Notes: a model not told the origin generated them from the letters alone. A stretch of DNA of 64,000 bases from Clostridium muellerianum (GCF_012926525.1 NZ_JABBNI010000017.1:1-64000); one strand, 5' to 3'. Counted from the first letter of the stretch, positions 52,147 to 61,979 are shown. Numbers and translations are program-made.

Positions 52147-52821
52147 ATGTATAAAATAATGACAGTAGAGGATGATTTAAAACTTTGCAAAGAAATACAA
52201 GAAGCTCTTTTAAAGTGGGGCTTTAATCCTGTTACAGTTAAAAACTTTGAAGATATACTTAATGAATTTGTACAAAATAAACCTGAGCTAGTTATCATGG
52301 ATATAAATTTGCCATGTTTTGATGGATTTTACTGGTGTCAAAAAATAAGAGAAATATCAAAGGTACCAATCATATTTTTATCTTCAAGAAATACAAATAT
52401 GGATATAATAATGGCAGTACAAATGGGCGGAGACGATTTTGTCACAAAGCCATTTTCTATAGATATATTGGTGACTAAGCTTCATGCCATGCTTAGACGA
52501 ACATATTCTTATGGAGAAAATTTAGGAGATGTACTTGAGTGCAGGGGAGTTATTTTAAATATAAATAACAGCACCTTATCTTATAATGAAAACAAAATAG
52601 AATTAACAAAAAATGAATTGAAAATACTGCTTCTTTTGATGAAAAATATAGGAAAGATAATCTCACGAGATAGGATTATGAGAATTTTGTGGGATGATGA
52701 TACTTTTATTAATGACAATACGTTAACTGTAAATGTAAATAGGCTTAGAAAAAGGCTAGAGGACATAGGTATTAAGGATTTTATAGAAACTAAAAAAGGA
52801 CAAGGATATGTAATATTATGA
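52147..52821 (+). CDS. BceR-like response regulator
   Basis: A 224-residue OmpR-family regulator: EDD at 8-10, phospho-acceptor Asp52 in IMDINLPCFDGF, SSRNTNMDIIMAVQMGGDDF, then VTKPFS with the conserved Lys; a winged helix ends NRLRKRLEDIGIKDFIETKK, then GQGYVIL. IPCFDG/INLPCFDGFYWCQKIR-type wording is characteristic of BceR. A GAGGTG site precedes the ATG. Its stop overlaps the kinase ATG. It should turn on the BceAB-like transporter genes downstream in response to bacitracin-like or lantibiotic peptides. Confidence 0.9.
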   Translation: MYKIMTVEDDLKLCKEIQEALLKWGFNPVTVKNFEDILNEFVQNKPELVIMDINLPCFDGFYWCQKIREISKVPIIFLSSRNTNMDIIMAVQMGGDDFVTKPFSIDILVTKLHAMLRRTYSYGENLGDVLECRGVILNINNSTLSYNENKIELTKNELKILLLLMKNIGKIISRDRIMRILWDDDTFINDNTLTVNVNRLRKRLEDIGIKDFIETKKGQGYVIL

Positions 52822-53846
52822 GTTTAAAAGTATATTTGAAAAAGTCTATATGGGCAATTATACATTTTATCATTATAATCACAATAGTTAATTTAGTATT
52901 AATAGGAACCACAGAATTTTCAAAGATTATGTATGACGTTATATACATGAATATTTTGGTTTTTTGTGTTTCTATATTCTTTTTGACATTTAGATATAGA
53001 AAGTGGAAAGAAGGCTATAAAGATTTTTATGAAGGATTGATGCAGGAGAAAAACATAGATTTATTAATTCCTAAAGAGGATGGTTTTGAAGCAAAGCTTA
53101 TTAAAGATACAGTAAAATTAAAAAACAAGGAGCTTTATGAAAATGTAAATGAGTTAAAAGAAGAACTTGATGAGTTAAATGAATATATAACAAAATGGGT
53201 TCATGAAATAAAGATTCCTATTTCAGTATGTGAATTGATATCGGACAAGTTAGAAGATACTATTGATACAAATAGTGATATTTCTGAAAGTTTAAGAGGT
53301 GAACTTGCAAGAATAAAGTTTTTAGTTGAACAGGTACTTTATGCAGGCAGAGCATCTAGTTACTCACAGGATCTTTTAATAAATGAAGTAAATATAAAGC
53401 AAGTAGTAAATGAAGCTGTTAAAAAGAATGCATTTTTTTTCATTTCCAAAAGGATAGATTTAAGACTAAAGGAATTACAATTTAACGTGTTAACAGATAA
53501 AAAGTGGCTTTCTTATATATTAGAGCAAGTTTTAAACAATGCTTGCAAATATGTAGGTGAAAATGGAATAGTGGAAATTTATTGTGAAGAAGATGAAAAG
53601 GCCATAAGATTATGTGTAAGAGATAATGGAATAGGAATATTGCCTAAAGACATATACAGGGTATTTGATAAAGGTTTTACAGGAAGTAATGGAAGAAAGA
53701 ATGGAAAATCAACAGGAATGGGATTATATTTCTCTAAAAAAATGGCTGAAAAACTGAATCATGATATAAAAGCCGTTTCACAAGCTGGAAAATATACAGA
53801 ATTTATTATAACCTTTTATAAATTATCTGATTATTTTAAGGTATGA
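52818..53846 (+). CDS. BceS-like intramembrane-sensing histidine kinase
   Basis: A 342-residue kinase with two close N-terminal helices (about 11-31 and 39-58) and almost no extracellular loop, the layout of BceS-type intramembrane-sensing kinases. The phospho-histidine is His129 in WVHEIKIPIS, the N-box VLNNACKYVG, and the ATP lid DNGIGILPKDIYRVFDKGFT, then STGMGLYFSKKM. It overlaps the response regulator gene by 4 bases (ATGA). Such kinases respond to the flux state of their BceAB transporter rather than binding drug directly. Confidence 0.9.
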   Translation: MSLKVYLKKSIWAIIHFIIIITIVNLVLIGTTEFSKIMYDVIYMNILVFCVSIFFLTFRYRKWKEGYKDFYEGLMQEKNIDLLIPKEDGFEAKLIKDTVKLKNKELYENVNELKEELDELNEYITKWVHEIKIPISVCELISDKLEDTIDTNSDISESLRGELARIKFLVEQVLYAGRASSYSQDLLINEVNIKQVVNEAVKKNAFFFISKRIDLRLKELQFNVLTDKKWLSYILEQVLNNACKYVGENGIVEIYCEEDEKAIRLCVRDNGIGILPKDIYRVFDKGFTGSNGRKNGKSTGMGLYFSKKMAEKLNHDIKAVSQAGKYTEFIITFYKLSDYFKV

Positions 53847-53869
53847 GTTTAATGCTCATGCTTTTTTTG
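53841..53869 (+). terminator. Terminator overlapping the kinase stop
   Basis: GTATGAG pairs with CTCATGC (one G-U pair) around TTTAATG, followed by TTTTTTTGA. It separates the BceRS pair from the downstream protease and transporter genes. Confidence 0.75.
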
Positions 53870-53883
53870 ATTAAAAATATTTA

Positions 53884-53984
53884 ACTCAACTTTTGCAGTT
53901 TAAAAAAATGCGAAGTAATTGTCCTCTGTTCTCTAAAAATGCTTATTATATTAAGTTAAAATTTTGTATGTGCGAAAGTTGAGT
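53884..53984. repeat. 101-bp element with 14-bp inverted ends
   Basis: ACTCAACTTTTGCA and TGCGAAAGTTGAGT are inverted with one mismatch. Inside, AATTGTCCTCTGTTCTCT matches the arms of the 55.4-kb element. A single TTGCGAAAGTTGAGTTG is also present at 55733-55749. It is probably a deleted copy of the larger element. Confidence 0.55.
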
Positions 53985-54123
53985 ATTTAATGTTACGAAA
54001 ATATCACATAGCACTTTAAAATGTCATGTAATGTGATGGAGAAGAAAGAATAAAAAGATTAAAATTAATACATAGGATTAAGAAGGGCCCTTTAAAGTAT
54101 ATTGCAAGGAGGAAAATAAGCTT

Positions 54124-55380
54124 ATGCTTAAAATAAAAAGGAGAATAGCAGTTGTATTAATGATAGGTATAATGTTTGCTTTTTCAGGGTGTGATAACAG
54201 CAGTAAGTATGTTTGTAAAAGTGGAAATAGGGTAGAAGCTTGGCAGAAGGATTTGGACTATCTTAAGGAAGAACTTCCTAAAAAACATAAGAACCTATTC
54301 TTTAAATTGAGTAAGGAGCAGTTTAACAGTGAAATTGAAGGTTTAAAGCAGTCTTTAAATAAAATGAATGATGATCAAATTCAAATGGGTATAAACAAAA
54401 TAATGACTTCTATTGGAGATGGTCATACAGGTGCTAACATAAGTTCAGAAAAAATGTTCCCATTAGATTTGTATTGGTTTAATGATGGCATTTATGTTAT
54501 TAATACAACAGAGGAGTATAGCGAAATCAAGTACAAGAAGTTGGTAAAAATTAATGATAAACCTATAGAAGATGTAATTAAAAGTGTTTCACAGGTAATT
54601 TCTCATGATAATGAACAGGGCATAAAGAGTCAGATAGGTTATTATATTGCAATGCCATCAGTACTTCATGGACTTAATATCATAGAAAATATGGATAGTT
54701 GTAAATTTACATTTGAAGACAGTAATGGAAAAACAGTAGATGTGAATTTAAAACCATTAAGTGGTGATACAGTATTTAAAGCTGTAATTGGCAAAGGAAA
54801 AGAAGGAGATAATATTCCTTTGTACATGAAAAATCAAGATAAAGCTTATTGGTATAAATATTTAAAAGACAGTAAAACAGTTTATTTTAGCTATAATAAA
54901 TGCTCTGAAATGCAGGAAAAAAGCTTTAAGCAATTTTCTAAAGAGCTTATGGATGTAATTAATAAAGAAGACGTGCAAAAGCTTGTTATAGACTTGAGGA
55001 ATAATGGAGGAGGAATTTCAACAATAATCAATGATTTCGTTAAGGAAATATCAAAGAGCAAGCTAAATGAAAATGGAAAGCTTTATGTTATTACAGGTAG
55101 AAATACTTTTTCATCTGCAGTATTAAATGTTATAGATTTAAAGAAAAATACTAAAGCAATTTTTGTTGGTGAACCTACATCAGGAAAACCTAATCATTAT
55201 GGTGAAGTTAAAAAATTTAAGCTTCCAAATTCGGGATTAACTATCAAGTATTCAACAAAGCAATTTAATAATTATGATAAGGACGATTCTACATTTAATC
55301 CAGATAAAGAAATAACACCATCAATAAAGGATTATATAGATAATGTTGATCCTGTGATGGAGTATATAATTAAAAAGTGA
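54124..55380 (+). CDS. S41 family peptidase lipoprotein
   Basis: A 418-residue protein with a lipoprotein signal: a basic start, VVLMIGIMFAF, then SGC with Cys23 for lipidation. The S41 (C-terminal processing protease-like) domain has LVIDLRNNGGGISTIINDFV, GRNTFSSAVLNVIDLKKNTK with the likely catalytic Ser, then GEPTSGKPNHYGE with the conserved Lys/Pro stretch. It has no PDZ domain. GCAAGGAGG lies before the ATG. It is placed between the BceRS and BceAB-like genes, so it may help remove peptide antibiotics at the surface (inference). Confidence 0.83.
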   Translation: MLKIKRRIAVVLMIGIMFAFSGCDNSSKYVCKSGNRVEAWQKDLDYLKEELPKKHKNLFFKLSKEQFNSEIEGLKQSLNKMNDDQIQMGINKIMTSIGDGHTGANISSEKMFPLDLYWFNDGIYVINTTEEYSEIKYKKLVKINDKPIEDVIKSVSQVISHDNEQGIKSQIGYYIAMPSVLHGLNIIENMDSCKFTFEDSNGKTVDVNLKPLSGDTVFKAVIGKGKEGDNIPLYMKNQDKAYWYKYLKDSKTVYFSYNKCSEMQEKSFKQFSKELMDVINKEDVQKLVIDLRNNGGGISTIINDFVKEISKSKLNENGKLYVITGRNTFSSAVLNVIDLKKNTKAIFVGEPTSGKPNHYGEVKKFKLPNSGLTIKYSTKQFNNYDKDDSTFNPDKEITPSIKDYIDNVDPVMEYIIKK

Positions 55381-55421
55381 AACTTTGCATATACAAGATT
55401 TTGGGATAATAAGGGTATAAT

Positions 55422-55722
55422 GTGGCACAACTTTTTTTGAGAGGACATTTGACAGAGGACAGAGGACAATGAAGGTGAGTTTTCCTCCTTACGTCGGAAA
55501 ACTAATTTATTTTTTAAGCTTGTTTTGCTAAAGCAAAACATCGCTTAGGTAGGAAACTAAAATTTATGATTTTTAGATAATTTTGCTTTCTTAGAAAATA
55601 TTTCTTAAAAACAAAAAACGTGAGTTTTTTTAAAATTAAAGATTTTTCGCAGCACAGCGGAGAAAAATCATCCTTCACTGTCCTCTGTCAATTGTCCTCT
55701 GTCCTCTGAAAAGGTTGCACTG
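55422..55722. repeat. 300-bp inverted-repeat element (MITE-like)
   Basis: The outer arms contain GCACAACTTTTTTTGAGAGG and CCTCTGAAAAGGTTGCAC, and reiterated GAGGACA/TGTCCTC heptamers (for example GACAGAGGACAGAGGACA). The interior has three further hairpins: GTTTTCC/GGAAAAC, GTTTTGCTAAAGCAAAAC and GATTTTTC/GAAAAATC. It has no coding frame, lies between the S41 peptidase and BceA-like genes, and has a deleted relative at 53884-53984. Frames predicted here are shadows. Confidence 0.65.
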
Positions 55723-55784
55723 CAATTTTTAAGTTGCGAAAGTTGAGTTGAAACAACTAGTTTTAATTAAAAGGAGTAGATAAA

Positions 55785-56549
55785 ATGAGTACAGTAATAG
55801 AAACTAAAGATTTAGGAAAAATATATGGTTCAAAAGCAGTGGCTTTTACAGCACTTCATGGTATTAATCTTAAGGTAGAGGAAGGTGAATTCTTAGGGAT
55901 CATGGGTCCTTCTGGAGCAGGTAAAACTACCTTGTTAAATTTACTTTCAACTATAGATGTACCAACCACGGGAAATATTATATTTAATGGTAAGGATATA
56001 ACCCAATTAAAAAATAAAGAGCTGTCATTATTTAGAAGGGATAAGATAGGTTTTATTTTTCAAGATTTTAATTTGCTGGATACTATGACTGTAGAAGACA
56101 ATATAGCACTGCCTTTAGCATTATCCAAGGTAAATCATAAAGAAATACAAAATAAGGTTAAACAATTAAGTGAGTTTTTTGGAATTGATAAACATTTAAA
56201 AAATTATCCATATGAGCTTTCAGGAGGACAAAAACAGAGAACAGCAGCAGCAAGAGCTTTGATAACAGAGCCTTCTGTAATATTTGCAGACGAGCCTACA
56301 GGAGCATTAGACTCCAAATCCTCTGCAGAGCTGCTTCAGTGCTTGAGCAGTATGAATGAAAAGTTCAATAAAACAGTAATAATGGTAACCCATGATGCTT
56401 TTGCAGCAAGTTACTGCAAGAGAATATTATTTATAAAAGATGGAAAAATTCATGCTAGAATTGATAAAAATGAATCCAGAAAGGAATTTTTCCAAAGGAT
56501 AATTGAAATGCTAGCCGCTTTGGGAGGTGCAGTTAATGAACTCCTTTAG
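55785..56549 (+). CDS. BceA-like ABC transporter ATPase
   Basis: A 254-residue ATPase of the BceA type: Walker A GPSGAGKTT at 41-49, FIFQDFNLLDTMTVEDNIAL (a Q-loop typical of BceA), signature LSGGQKQR near 143-150, Walker B IFADEPTGALDSKSS near 164-178, and VTHD as switch. AAAGGAG precedes the ATG. It overlaps the permease gene by 14 bases. Together they form a BceAB transporter that releases antibiotic from its lipid target. Confidence 0.92.
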   Translation: MSTVIETKDLGKIYGSKAVAFTALHGINLKVEEGEFLGIMGPSGAGKTTLLNLLSTIDVPTTGNIIFNGKDITQLKNKELSLFRRDKIGFIFQDFNLLDTMTVEDNIALPLALSKVNHKEIQNKVKQLSEFFGIDKHLKNYPYELSGGQKQRTAAARALITEPSVIFADEPTGALDSKSSAELLQCLSSMNEKFNKTVIMVTHDAFAASYCKRILFIKDGKIHARIDKNESRKEFFQRIIEMLAALGGAVNELL

Positions 56550-58422
56550 TATAGCTTACAATAATTTTAAACATAATATAAAAACTTATGCTTTAAACCT
56601 TATGGCAATGATTTTTTCTGTGGCAGTTTATTATAATTTTATAGCTTTAAATGATAATCCACAAATTGTTCAGCTTAATCAGATTATGAATATTGTTAGG
56701 TCAGCATCAACTTCAACAGCAGTGTTACTTCTTGTATTTTTAATATTTTTCATTTGGTATTCAAATTCCTTTTTCCTAAAGCAAAAGAAAAAGGAAATAG
56801 GAATTTATGCTTTTATGGGCATTGATAATTATAAAATAGGATTAATTTATGCCTTAGAAGGATTTTTACAAGGAGTTCTAGCTATAGTCATTGGCAGTTT
56901 CGTTGGAATATTATTTTCAAAACTATTTATAATGCTTTTATGTAAAGTTGCCTTTTTAGATGTGAAAATAAACTTTTTTATATCAGTACATGCATTGATT
57001 GAAACAATTATTACATTTTTAGTTATATTTTTTATAATTTCAGTTTTAGGTTATTTTAATATAGTAAGAAGTAAATTAATAGATTTATTTAATGCTTCAA
57101 AACAGCAGGAAGGACTTCCTAAGTTAAGTAAATTTAAAGCAGCAGCTTCAATCATAATAATTTTAATAGCATATGGTATGTGTATAGGCTTGCCCAAATT
57201 AACGGTAATTGCAAGCGTTCCTGTTATAACTATAATGGTTATTTTTGCAACTTACTGGCTTTTTGGTTCTTTCTTTTCAATGATAATGAGATATCTTTTA
57301 GATAAAAAACAAATTTTATATAATGGTACAAACGTTGTAAGCATATCCAATATTGTTTTTAGAATTAAAGGAAATTATAAAACCCTTGCAACTATTGCTA
57401 TTTTGATTGCATCAGCAATTACAGCTTTAGGAACAGCAACTTCAATTAAATATAATACAAAAATAGAATTAGACCTTCCTTATTCTTTTACTTATGTATT
57501 AGATGGAAATACAGGAGATGAAATTGAACCTAAAGTTAATAATTATATTACTTCATCAAATCACAATATTTTATTAAAGGAAAAAGCAAATTTTATTTTT
57601 GTAAATAAGTTCAAAACTGATGAGAATTTCTCAGGTGATGAATTTATGGTAGTTAAAGCTTCTGATTTTAAAAAGATAACAAAAGATTTAAAGGCTAAAG
57701 ATGCAGAAGATATTTTAGAAAAATCAGAACTTAGAAGTGGTGAGGTAATTTATGTACAAAGACCTAAAACCCTTGTACAAGCAAATAAAATACAAAACAT
57801 TGAGATTAACAATTTAAAATATAATGTAAAAATGGATTTAAAAACACCTTTATTTGGTGGAATAAAAAATGATCCTTGTTTAATCGTAAATGATAAAGAT
57901 TATGAAAATATAAAGAGCAATTTTAAGGAAAGCAAATTTTACGGGATTATAGTAAATGATCAGAAAAACACATTAGATTTGTCTGCAAAGTTAGGAACTA
58001 TAAGAGTTTTAGACAATAACTTATATTCCTATGCTCAAAAATATAGATCTGGTTATGAACCTTATGGAGTTATTTTCTTTATGGGATGTTTTTTAGCATT
58101 AGTTTTTGTAGTAGCTACAGGAAGCATTATTCATTTTAAAATTTTAAGTGAAGCTTATATGGACAAGGAAAAATATAAAATTTTATTAAAAATTGGAATG
58201 ACAGAAAAAGAACTGAAAAGGGCTATTTCAAAGCAAACTGCGGTATATTTCATCCTGCCTTTGCTTGTAGGTGTAATTCACAGTTCATTTGGTATAGTGA
58301 TATTAAGCAAATTGATGGAATGTAACTTAGTATTGCCTATATCTATAAGCATTGCAACATTCATTGTAATTTATGGGATGTTTTATATATTTACATTGGG
58401 TAAGTTTAGAAAAGTTATTTAA
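56536..58422 (+). CDS. BceB-like FtsX permease
   Basis: A 628-residue permease from ATG 56536, with GGAGGTG at 7 bases upstream. It has ten hydrophobic helices in the BceB layout: an N-terminal FtsX block (KEIGIYAFMGIDNYKIGLIY), further helices, a large extracellular domain of about 200 residues between helices 7 and 8 (about 310-505) and a C-terminal FtsX block. The extracellular domain binds and positions the peptide target in known BceB proteins. It is followed by a hairpin and a 160-bp repeat element. Confidence 0.9.
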   Translation: MNSFSIAYNNFKHNIKTYALNLMAMIFSVAVYYNFIALNDNPQIVQLNQIMNIVRSASTSTAVLLLVFLIFFIWYSNSFFLKQKKKEIGIYAFMGIDNYKIGLIYALEGFLQGVLAIVIGSFVGILFSKLFIMLLCKVAFLDVKINFFISVHALIETIITFLVIFFIISVLGYFNIVRSKLIDLFNASKQQEGLPKLSKFKAAASIIIILIAYGMCIGLPKLTVIASVPVITIMVIFATYWLFGSFFSMIMRYLLDKKQILYNGTNVVSISNIVFRIKGNYKTLATIAILIASAITALGTATSIKYNTKIELDLPYSFTYVLDGNTGDEIEPKVNNYITSSNHNILLKEKANFIFVNKFKTDENFSGDEFMVVKASDFKKITKDLKAKDAEDILEKSELRSGEVIYVQRPKTLVQANKIQNIEINNLKYNVKMDLKTPLFGGIKNDPCLIVNDKDYENIKSNFKESKFYGIIVNDQKNTLDLSAKLGTIRVLDNNLYSYAQKYRSGYEPYGVIFFMGCFLALVFVVATGSIIHFKILSEAYMDKEKYKILLKIGMTEKELKRAISKQTAVYFILPLLVGVIHSSFGIVILSKLMECNLVLPISISIATFIVIYGMFYIFTLGKFRKVI

Positions 58423-58490
58423 GTTAGCTGACTATTCAAAAGGCAAAATAAAAGAAAAAATAAGGTGGTGGCAATTTAGGCCATCACCTT

Positions 58491-58650
58491 AGGCATATTC
58501 AAAAAAATAACAAGTTAGTATGTTAGTATATTTTGCGTCATACTGCGTCAACAGAACCCTTTGATAGAACAACTATCAGCGGAACCTGTTTCCTTGTCCA
58601 TGGCAAAATATACTAACATCTTTGACTTGCTATTTTCTTTCATATGCCTT
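58491..58650. repeat. 160-bp long-hairpin element, copy 1
   Basis: It starts AGGCATATTC and ends CATATGCCTT. The arms of about 45-50 bases (with GTTAGTATATTTTG and CAAAATATACTAAC) fold back on each other, and the loop contains TGATAG/CTATCA and AACAG/CTGTT hairpins. It is about 95% identical to 62702-62861. It has no open frame. Directly before it, 58461-58490 is another hairpin (TAAGGTGGTGGC with GCCATCACCTTA). Confidence 0.7.
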
Positions 58651-58884
58651 ATTTGTTATCTATATTCCTAAAATATAAATTTTTAATGCTTGCCTTGAAT
58701 ATTCATACGCTAGGTGTGGTGAATAAATATATTTGAATTGTAAATGGTAAAAATTTCATGGTGATTTGTGTAAAATTGCTATACAATTTTTATATGTAGA
58801 CTACTATTTCAGGTATTAATTTAGGAATTTTGAAGGAGTAAATTTGGTAGTGATTAAAAATGACAGCTAAGGAGAGGGATAATT

Positions 58885-60330
58885 ATGGTAACTTCTATAA
58901 TAACTTTTGTATTAACGCTAATAGTAATTTGTATCATAGGTTTAGATATTACTAAAAAATTAAATGTATTACATAAAAGCTTCATGTATATATTTTTTAT
59001 TTTTGCTCCTCATATTGTTTTATTAGGGCATTTTTTTAGCGAGCGTACTAAAATTGGACAAGATAATTTCATATGTAAATGGATTATTTTAACGGCGATG
59101 ATTGTTTTCATCTCTTATCTTTGGATGAAAGTAAACATAGCTCCAAATACAAAAAAGCAAATTGTAAATTTAAGACTAAGGGTGATGTTAGGTGGAAGAC
59201 GTATTGTTTTATATGGATTATATACAGCTCTTATTCAAACGGTAATATATTTAACATCACGTGCTACAATACAAAACTTTGGAATTCCTAAAAAAATTAT
59301 AATTATAGATAGTATTATTGTTGTATTAACTATTATTACTTTACTTGTAAATGGAATGCTCCGAATTTTGTGTACTTCAAAGAGATTAAATATTGTGAAA
59401 AGACTTATAGTAGGATTTTGGAGTTTCATTCCTATTATAAATATTTTTATAATGTTATATGCTTGTCATATTGCAGCAATGGAATACGATCATGAGTGCT
59501 ATAAAGTAATTAATCATGAAGCACGAGTTGATTCAGCAGTTTGTAAAACAAAATATCCTCTAGTATTAGTTCATGGTGTTGGATTCAGAGATTTAAAATA
59601 CATTAATTACTGGGGAAGGATACCTAAAGAATTAATTCGAAATGGAGCAACGGTCTATTATGGTAATCAAGAAGCTTGGGGAACAGTTGAGTACAATGCA
59701 AAGGACATTAAAAATAAAATCCTTGATATATTGAAAGAAACAGGCTGTGAAAAGGTGAATATTATTGCACATTCAAAAGGAGGACTGGATGCACGTTATA
59801 TGATTAATAAATTAGAGATGGGGGACTATGTAGCGTCTCTAACCATGATATCCTCACCACATAGAGGCTGTAAGTTTGTTGATATTGCCTGTAAAATTCC
59901 TGATAAAATCTACAAAGCTGTTGCTAGGGTTTTTGATAAATACTACAGACTTTTAGGTGATAAGAATCCTGATTTTTACACTGCAAGCAGACAGTTCTCA
60001 ACCTATCATAGCAAAAAATTTAATGAAGAGGTAAAGGATGTAGAACAAGTATATTATCAAAGTTATACATCAGTAGTAAAGAATATCTTCAGCGATTATG
60101 TAGTAGCAATACCTTATATTTTTGTAAAGCTTACGGAAGGTGAAAATGATGGACTAGTAGCAATTGATTCTGCAAAATGGGGCGAATTTAAAGGAATATT
60201 TAGAAATAAAGGAAGGCGTGGAATCTCTCACGGAGACATTATAGATTTAAGAAGAGAAGATTATAAGGGATTCGATGTAATAGAAAAATATGTGGAAATT
60301 GTATCAGAGCTTAAAAATAAAGGATATTAG
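58885..60330 (+). CDS. Membrane protein with a lipase-like alpha/beta hydrolase domain
   Basis: A 481-residue protein. About five to six membrane helices occupy the first 200 residues (for example IITFVLTLIVICIIGLDI and IIDSIIVVLTIITLLVNGML). The C-terminal part is a triacylglycerol-lipase-like hydrolase: LVLVHGVGFRDLKY as oxyanion strand, IIAHSKGGLDARYM with the Ser nucleophile, ENDGLVAIDSAKWGE with the likely Asp, and ISHGDIID with the His. GGAGAGGG lies before the ATG. It probably acts on lipids in or near the membrane. It is flanked by a repeat element and an ATPase/nuclease leader relic. Confidence 0.78.
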   Translation: MVTSIITFVLTLIVICIIGLDITKKLNVLHKSFMYIFFIFAPHIVLLGHFFSERTKIGQDNFICKWIILTAMIVFISYLWMKVNIAPNTKKQIVNLRLRVMLGGRRIVLYGLYTALIQTVIYLTSRATIQNFGIPKKIIIIDSIIVVLTIITLLVNGMLRILCTSKRLNIVKRLIVGFWSFIPIINIFIMLYACHIAAMEYDHECYKVINHEARVDSAVCKTKYPLVLVHGVGFRDLKYINYWGRIPKELIRNGATVYYGNQEAWGTVEYNAKDIKNKILDILKETGCEKVNIIAHSKGGLDARYMINKLEMGDYVASLTMISSPHRGCKFVDIACKIPDKIYKAVARVFDKYYRLLGDKNPDFYTASRQFSTYHSKKFNEEVKDVEQVYYQSYTSVVKNIFSDYVVAIPYIFVKLTEGENDGLVAIDSAKWGEFKGIFRNKGRRGISHGDIIDLRREDYKGFDVIEKYVEIVSELKNKGY

Positions 60331-60334
60331 GAAA

Positions 60335-60434
60335 TTCTTTTTACAATTTTAAATAATTAATTTATAGGCTATAATACAATTAGGAAAATCATTATGGGAA
60401 AATAAAAACCTCCTTATAAAGAAGGAAGGTGCAT
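60335..60434 (+). repeat. ATPase/nuclease leader relic without its gene (copy 3)
   Basis: ACAATTTTAAATAATTAATT, then TATAGGCTATAATACAATTA, GGAAAATCATTATGGGAAAA and AAAGAAGGAAGGTGCATTA reproduce the leader and even the ribosome site of the 63174 gene. Where ATG should follow there is TCAGATAATAC and no coding sequence. The gene body is deleted. Confidence 0.75.
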
Positions 60435-60457
60435 TATCAGATAATACAACCACATAA

Positions 60458-60505
60458 CAAAAGCATCATCATGAGTTATAAAACCCCTGATGGTGCTTTC
60501 ATCAT
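60458..60505 (-). terminator. Terminator-like hairpin after the permease gene
   Basis: AAAGCATCATCA pairs with TGATGGTGCTTT (one mismatch) around a 16-base loop. It lies between the permease stop (minus) and the leader relic. The T-run on the minus strand is short (CTTTTGTTAT). Confidence 0.5.
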
Positions 60506-60523
60506 TTTATTTAACTTTTTATC

Positions 60524-61900
60524 TTACAATTCTTCTACTTCTGGAGCAGCTTTTTTGTTAATACCAAAAGCAAAGTATCCAATAGTAACGATGATACAGA
60601 AAATAGCTCCAACTAATAGAGGAATCTGTGTATCGGAATTAAAGCACATACCGATTAAAACTAAGCAAAGATAAACCACTACAACATAATTAGCATATGG
60701 GAATAACCTTGATTTAAAAGGATGTGTGTCCATTTCGGCTGCATGTTCTTTTCTGAATTTTATTTGACTGATACATAAAACAACCCATGGAACCATTCCT
60801 GGAAGTACGCTGGCACTATAGATATAAACAAATAATTTAGAATTTGGACAAAGATAATTTAAAATTACACAGCATAGTAAACAAGCCAAAGTTGTTCTAA
60901 GAGCATTAACTGGTACACCTTCTTTGTTTACTTTTCCAAGGAATTTAGGAGCCTGCCCATTTTTTGCTAATGTATAAAGCATACGACCGCAGCTGTAAAT
61001 TCCACTGTTACAACCAGACATTGCAGCTGTCAACACAACGAAATTGATAATACCAGCAGCAGCAGAAATTCCAACCTTAGCAAAAGTCAAAACAAATGGG
61101 CTGCCAAGTGCACTTATTTTATTCCAAGGATAAATAGTTACAATTACAAATATAGCACCGATGTAGAAAATCAATATACGCCAAATAATATTTTTTGTTG
61201 CTTTTCTTAATGTGTTTTTTGGGTCCTGTGCTTCTCCGGCTGTTATTCCAATAAGTTCTACACCTTGATAAGATGCTGTTACCAAGCATAAAGCAAATAG
61301 CCAACCTTTCCAACCACCAGCAAAGAAACCACCATTTACAGTAAGGTTTGCTAAACCAACGGCTGTACCGTGGTTACCAATACCAAAGAAAATCAAACCA
61401 AATCCAACTAATAGCATAGCAATAATCGTAATGATCTTAATCATTGAAAACCAGAATTCAAATTCACCATAAAACTTAACTGAAGTCATATTAGCAGCAG
61501 CAAGAATAGCTACACCTACTAAAGCTGGAATCCAAGCTGGCAGAGCTGGAAACCAATAATTCATATAAATTCCTATAGCAGTAACTTCGGACATACCAAC
61601 AGCTATCCACATAAACCAATAACACCATGCTGTCATATAGCCAGCCCAAGGAGATATATACTTATTTGCATAGGTTGCAAAAGAACCAGTCAATGGTTCA
61701 AGATATAGCATTTCTCCCATGATTCTCATAACTATATACATAGCAATACCTGCTACTGCATAAGCCAATAATACCGATGGTCCTGCCCATTTGATAGTAC
61801 TAGCAGATCCCATAAACAAGCCTACCCCAATTGTGCCACCTAAAGCAATCAATTCAATATGACGTGCTTTCAGGCCACGTGTTAACTCTTCTTTTTCCAT
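60524..61900 (-). CDS. Amino acid permease of the APC superfamily
   Basis: A 458-residue transporter with twelve helices. [20 protein letters not shown], then [20 protein letters not shown], is the hallmark of the APC amino-acid permease family (AnsP/GabP/CycA/LysP type). Other marks are [40 protein letters not shown] and [19 protein letters not shown]. Wording fits the D-Ala/Gly/Ser and basic or aromatic permeases about equally, so the substrate is not assigned. GGGGC lies before the ATG. Two identical palindromic sites lie upstream at 61980 and 62026. Confidence 0.88.
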   Translation of the reverse strand: MEKEELTRGLKARHIELIALGGTIGVGLFMGSASTIKWAGPSVLLAYAVAGIAMYIVMRIMGEMLYLEPLTGSFATYANKYISPWAGYMTAWCYWFMWIAVGMSEVTAIGIYMNYWFPALPAWIPALVGVAILAAANMTSVKFYGEFEFWFSMIKIITIIAMLLVGFGLIFFGIGNHGTAVGLANLTVNGGFFAGGWKGWLFALCLVTASYQGVELIGITAGEAQDPKNTLRKATKNIIWRILIFYIGAIFVIVTIYPWNKISALGSPFVLTFAKVGISAAAGIINFVVLTAAMSGCNSGIYSCGRMLYTLAKNGQAPKFLGKVNKEGVPVNALRTTLACLLCCVILNYLCPNSKLFVYIYSASVLPGMVPWVVLCISQIKFRKEHAAEMDTHPFKSRLFPYANYVVVVYLCLVLIGMCFNSDTQIPLLVGAIFCIIVTIGYFAFGINKKAAPEVEEL

Positions 61901-61979
61901 TTAAAATAGCCCCTTTCAAAAATAATAATAATAATAAATTATAAAGACAATTAATTATTGGATATAAATAGTATGTTAG

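Noticed and set aside
55332-55541. Minus-strand 69-residue protein in the S41/BceA gap
   Set aside because: It lies largely within the hairpin-rich repeat element and the end of the S41 gene, and has no ribosome site.
58461-58490. Terminator for the BceB-like gene
   Set aside because: The hairpin is good, but the T-run is on the minus strand only, where no gene ends. It was kept only as a note with the adjacent repeat.
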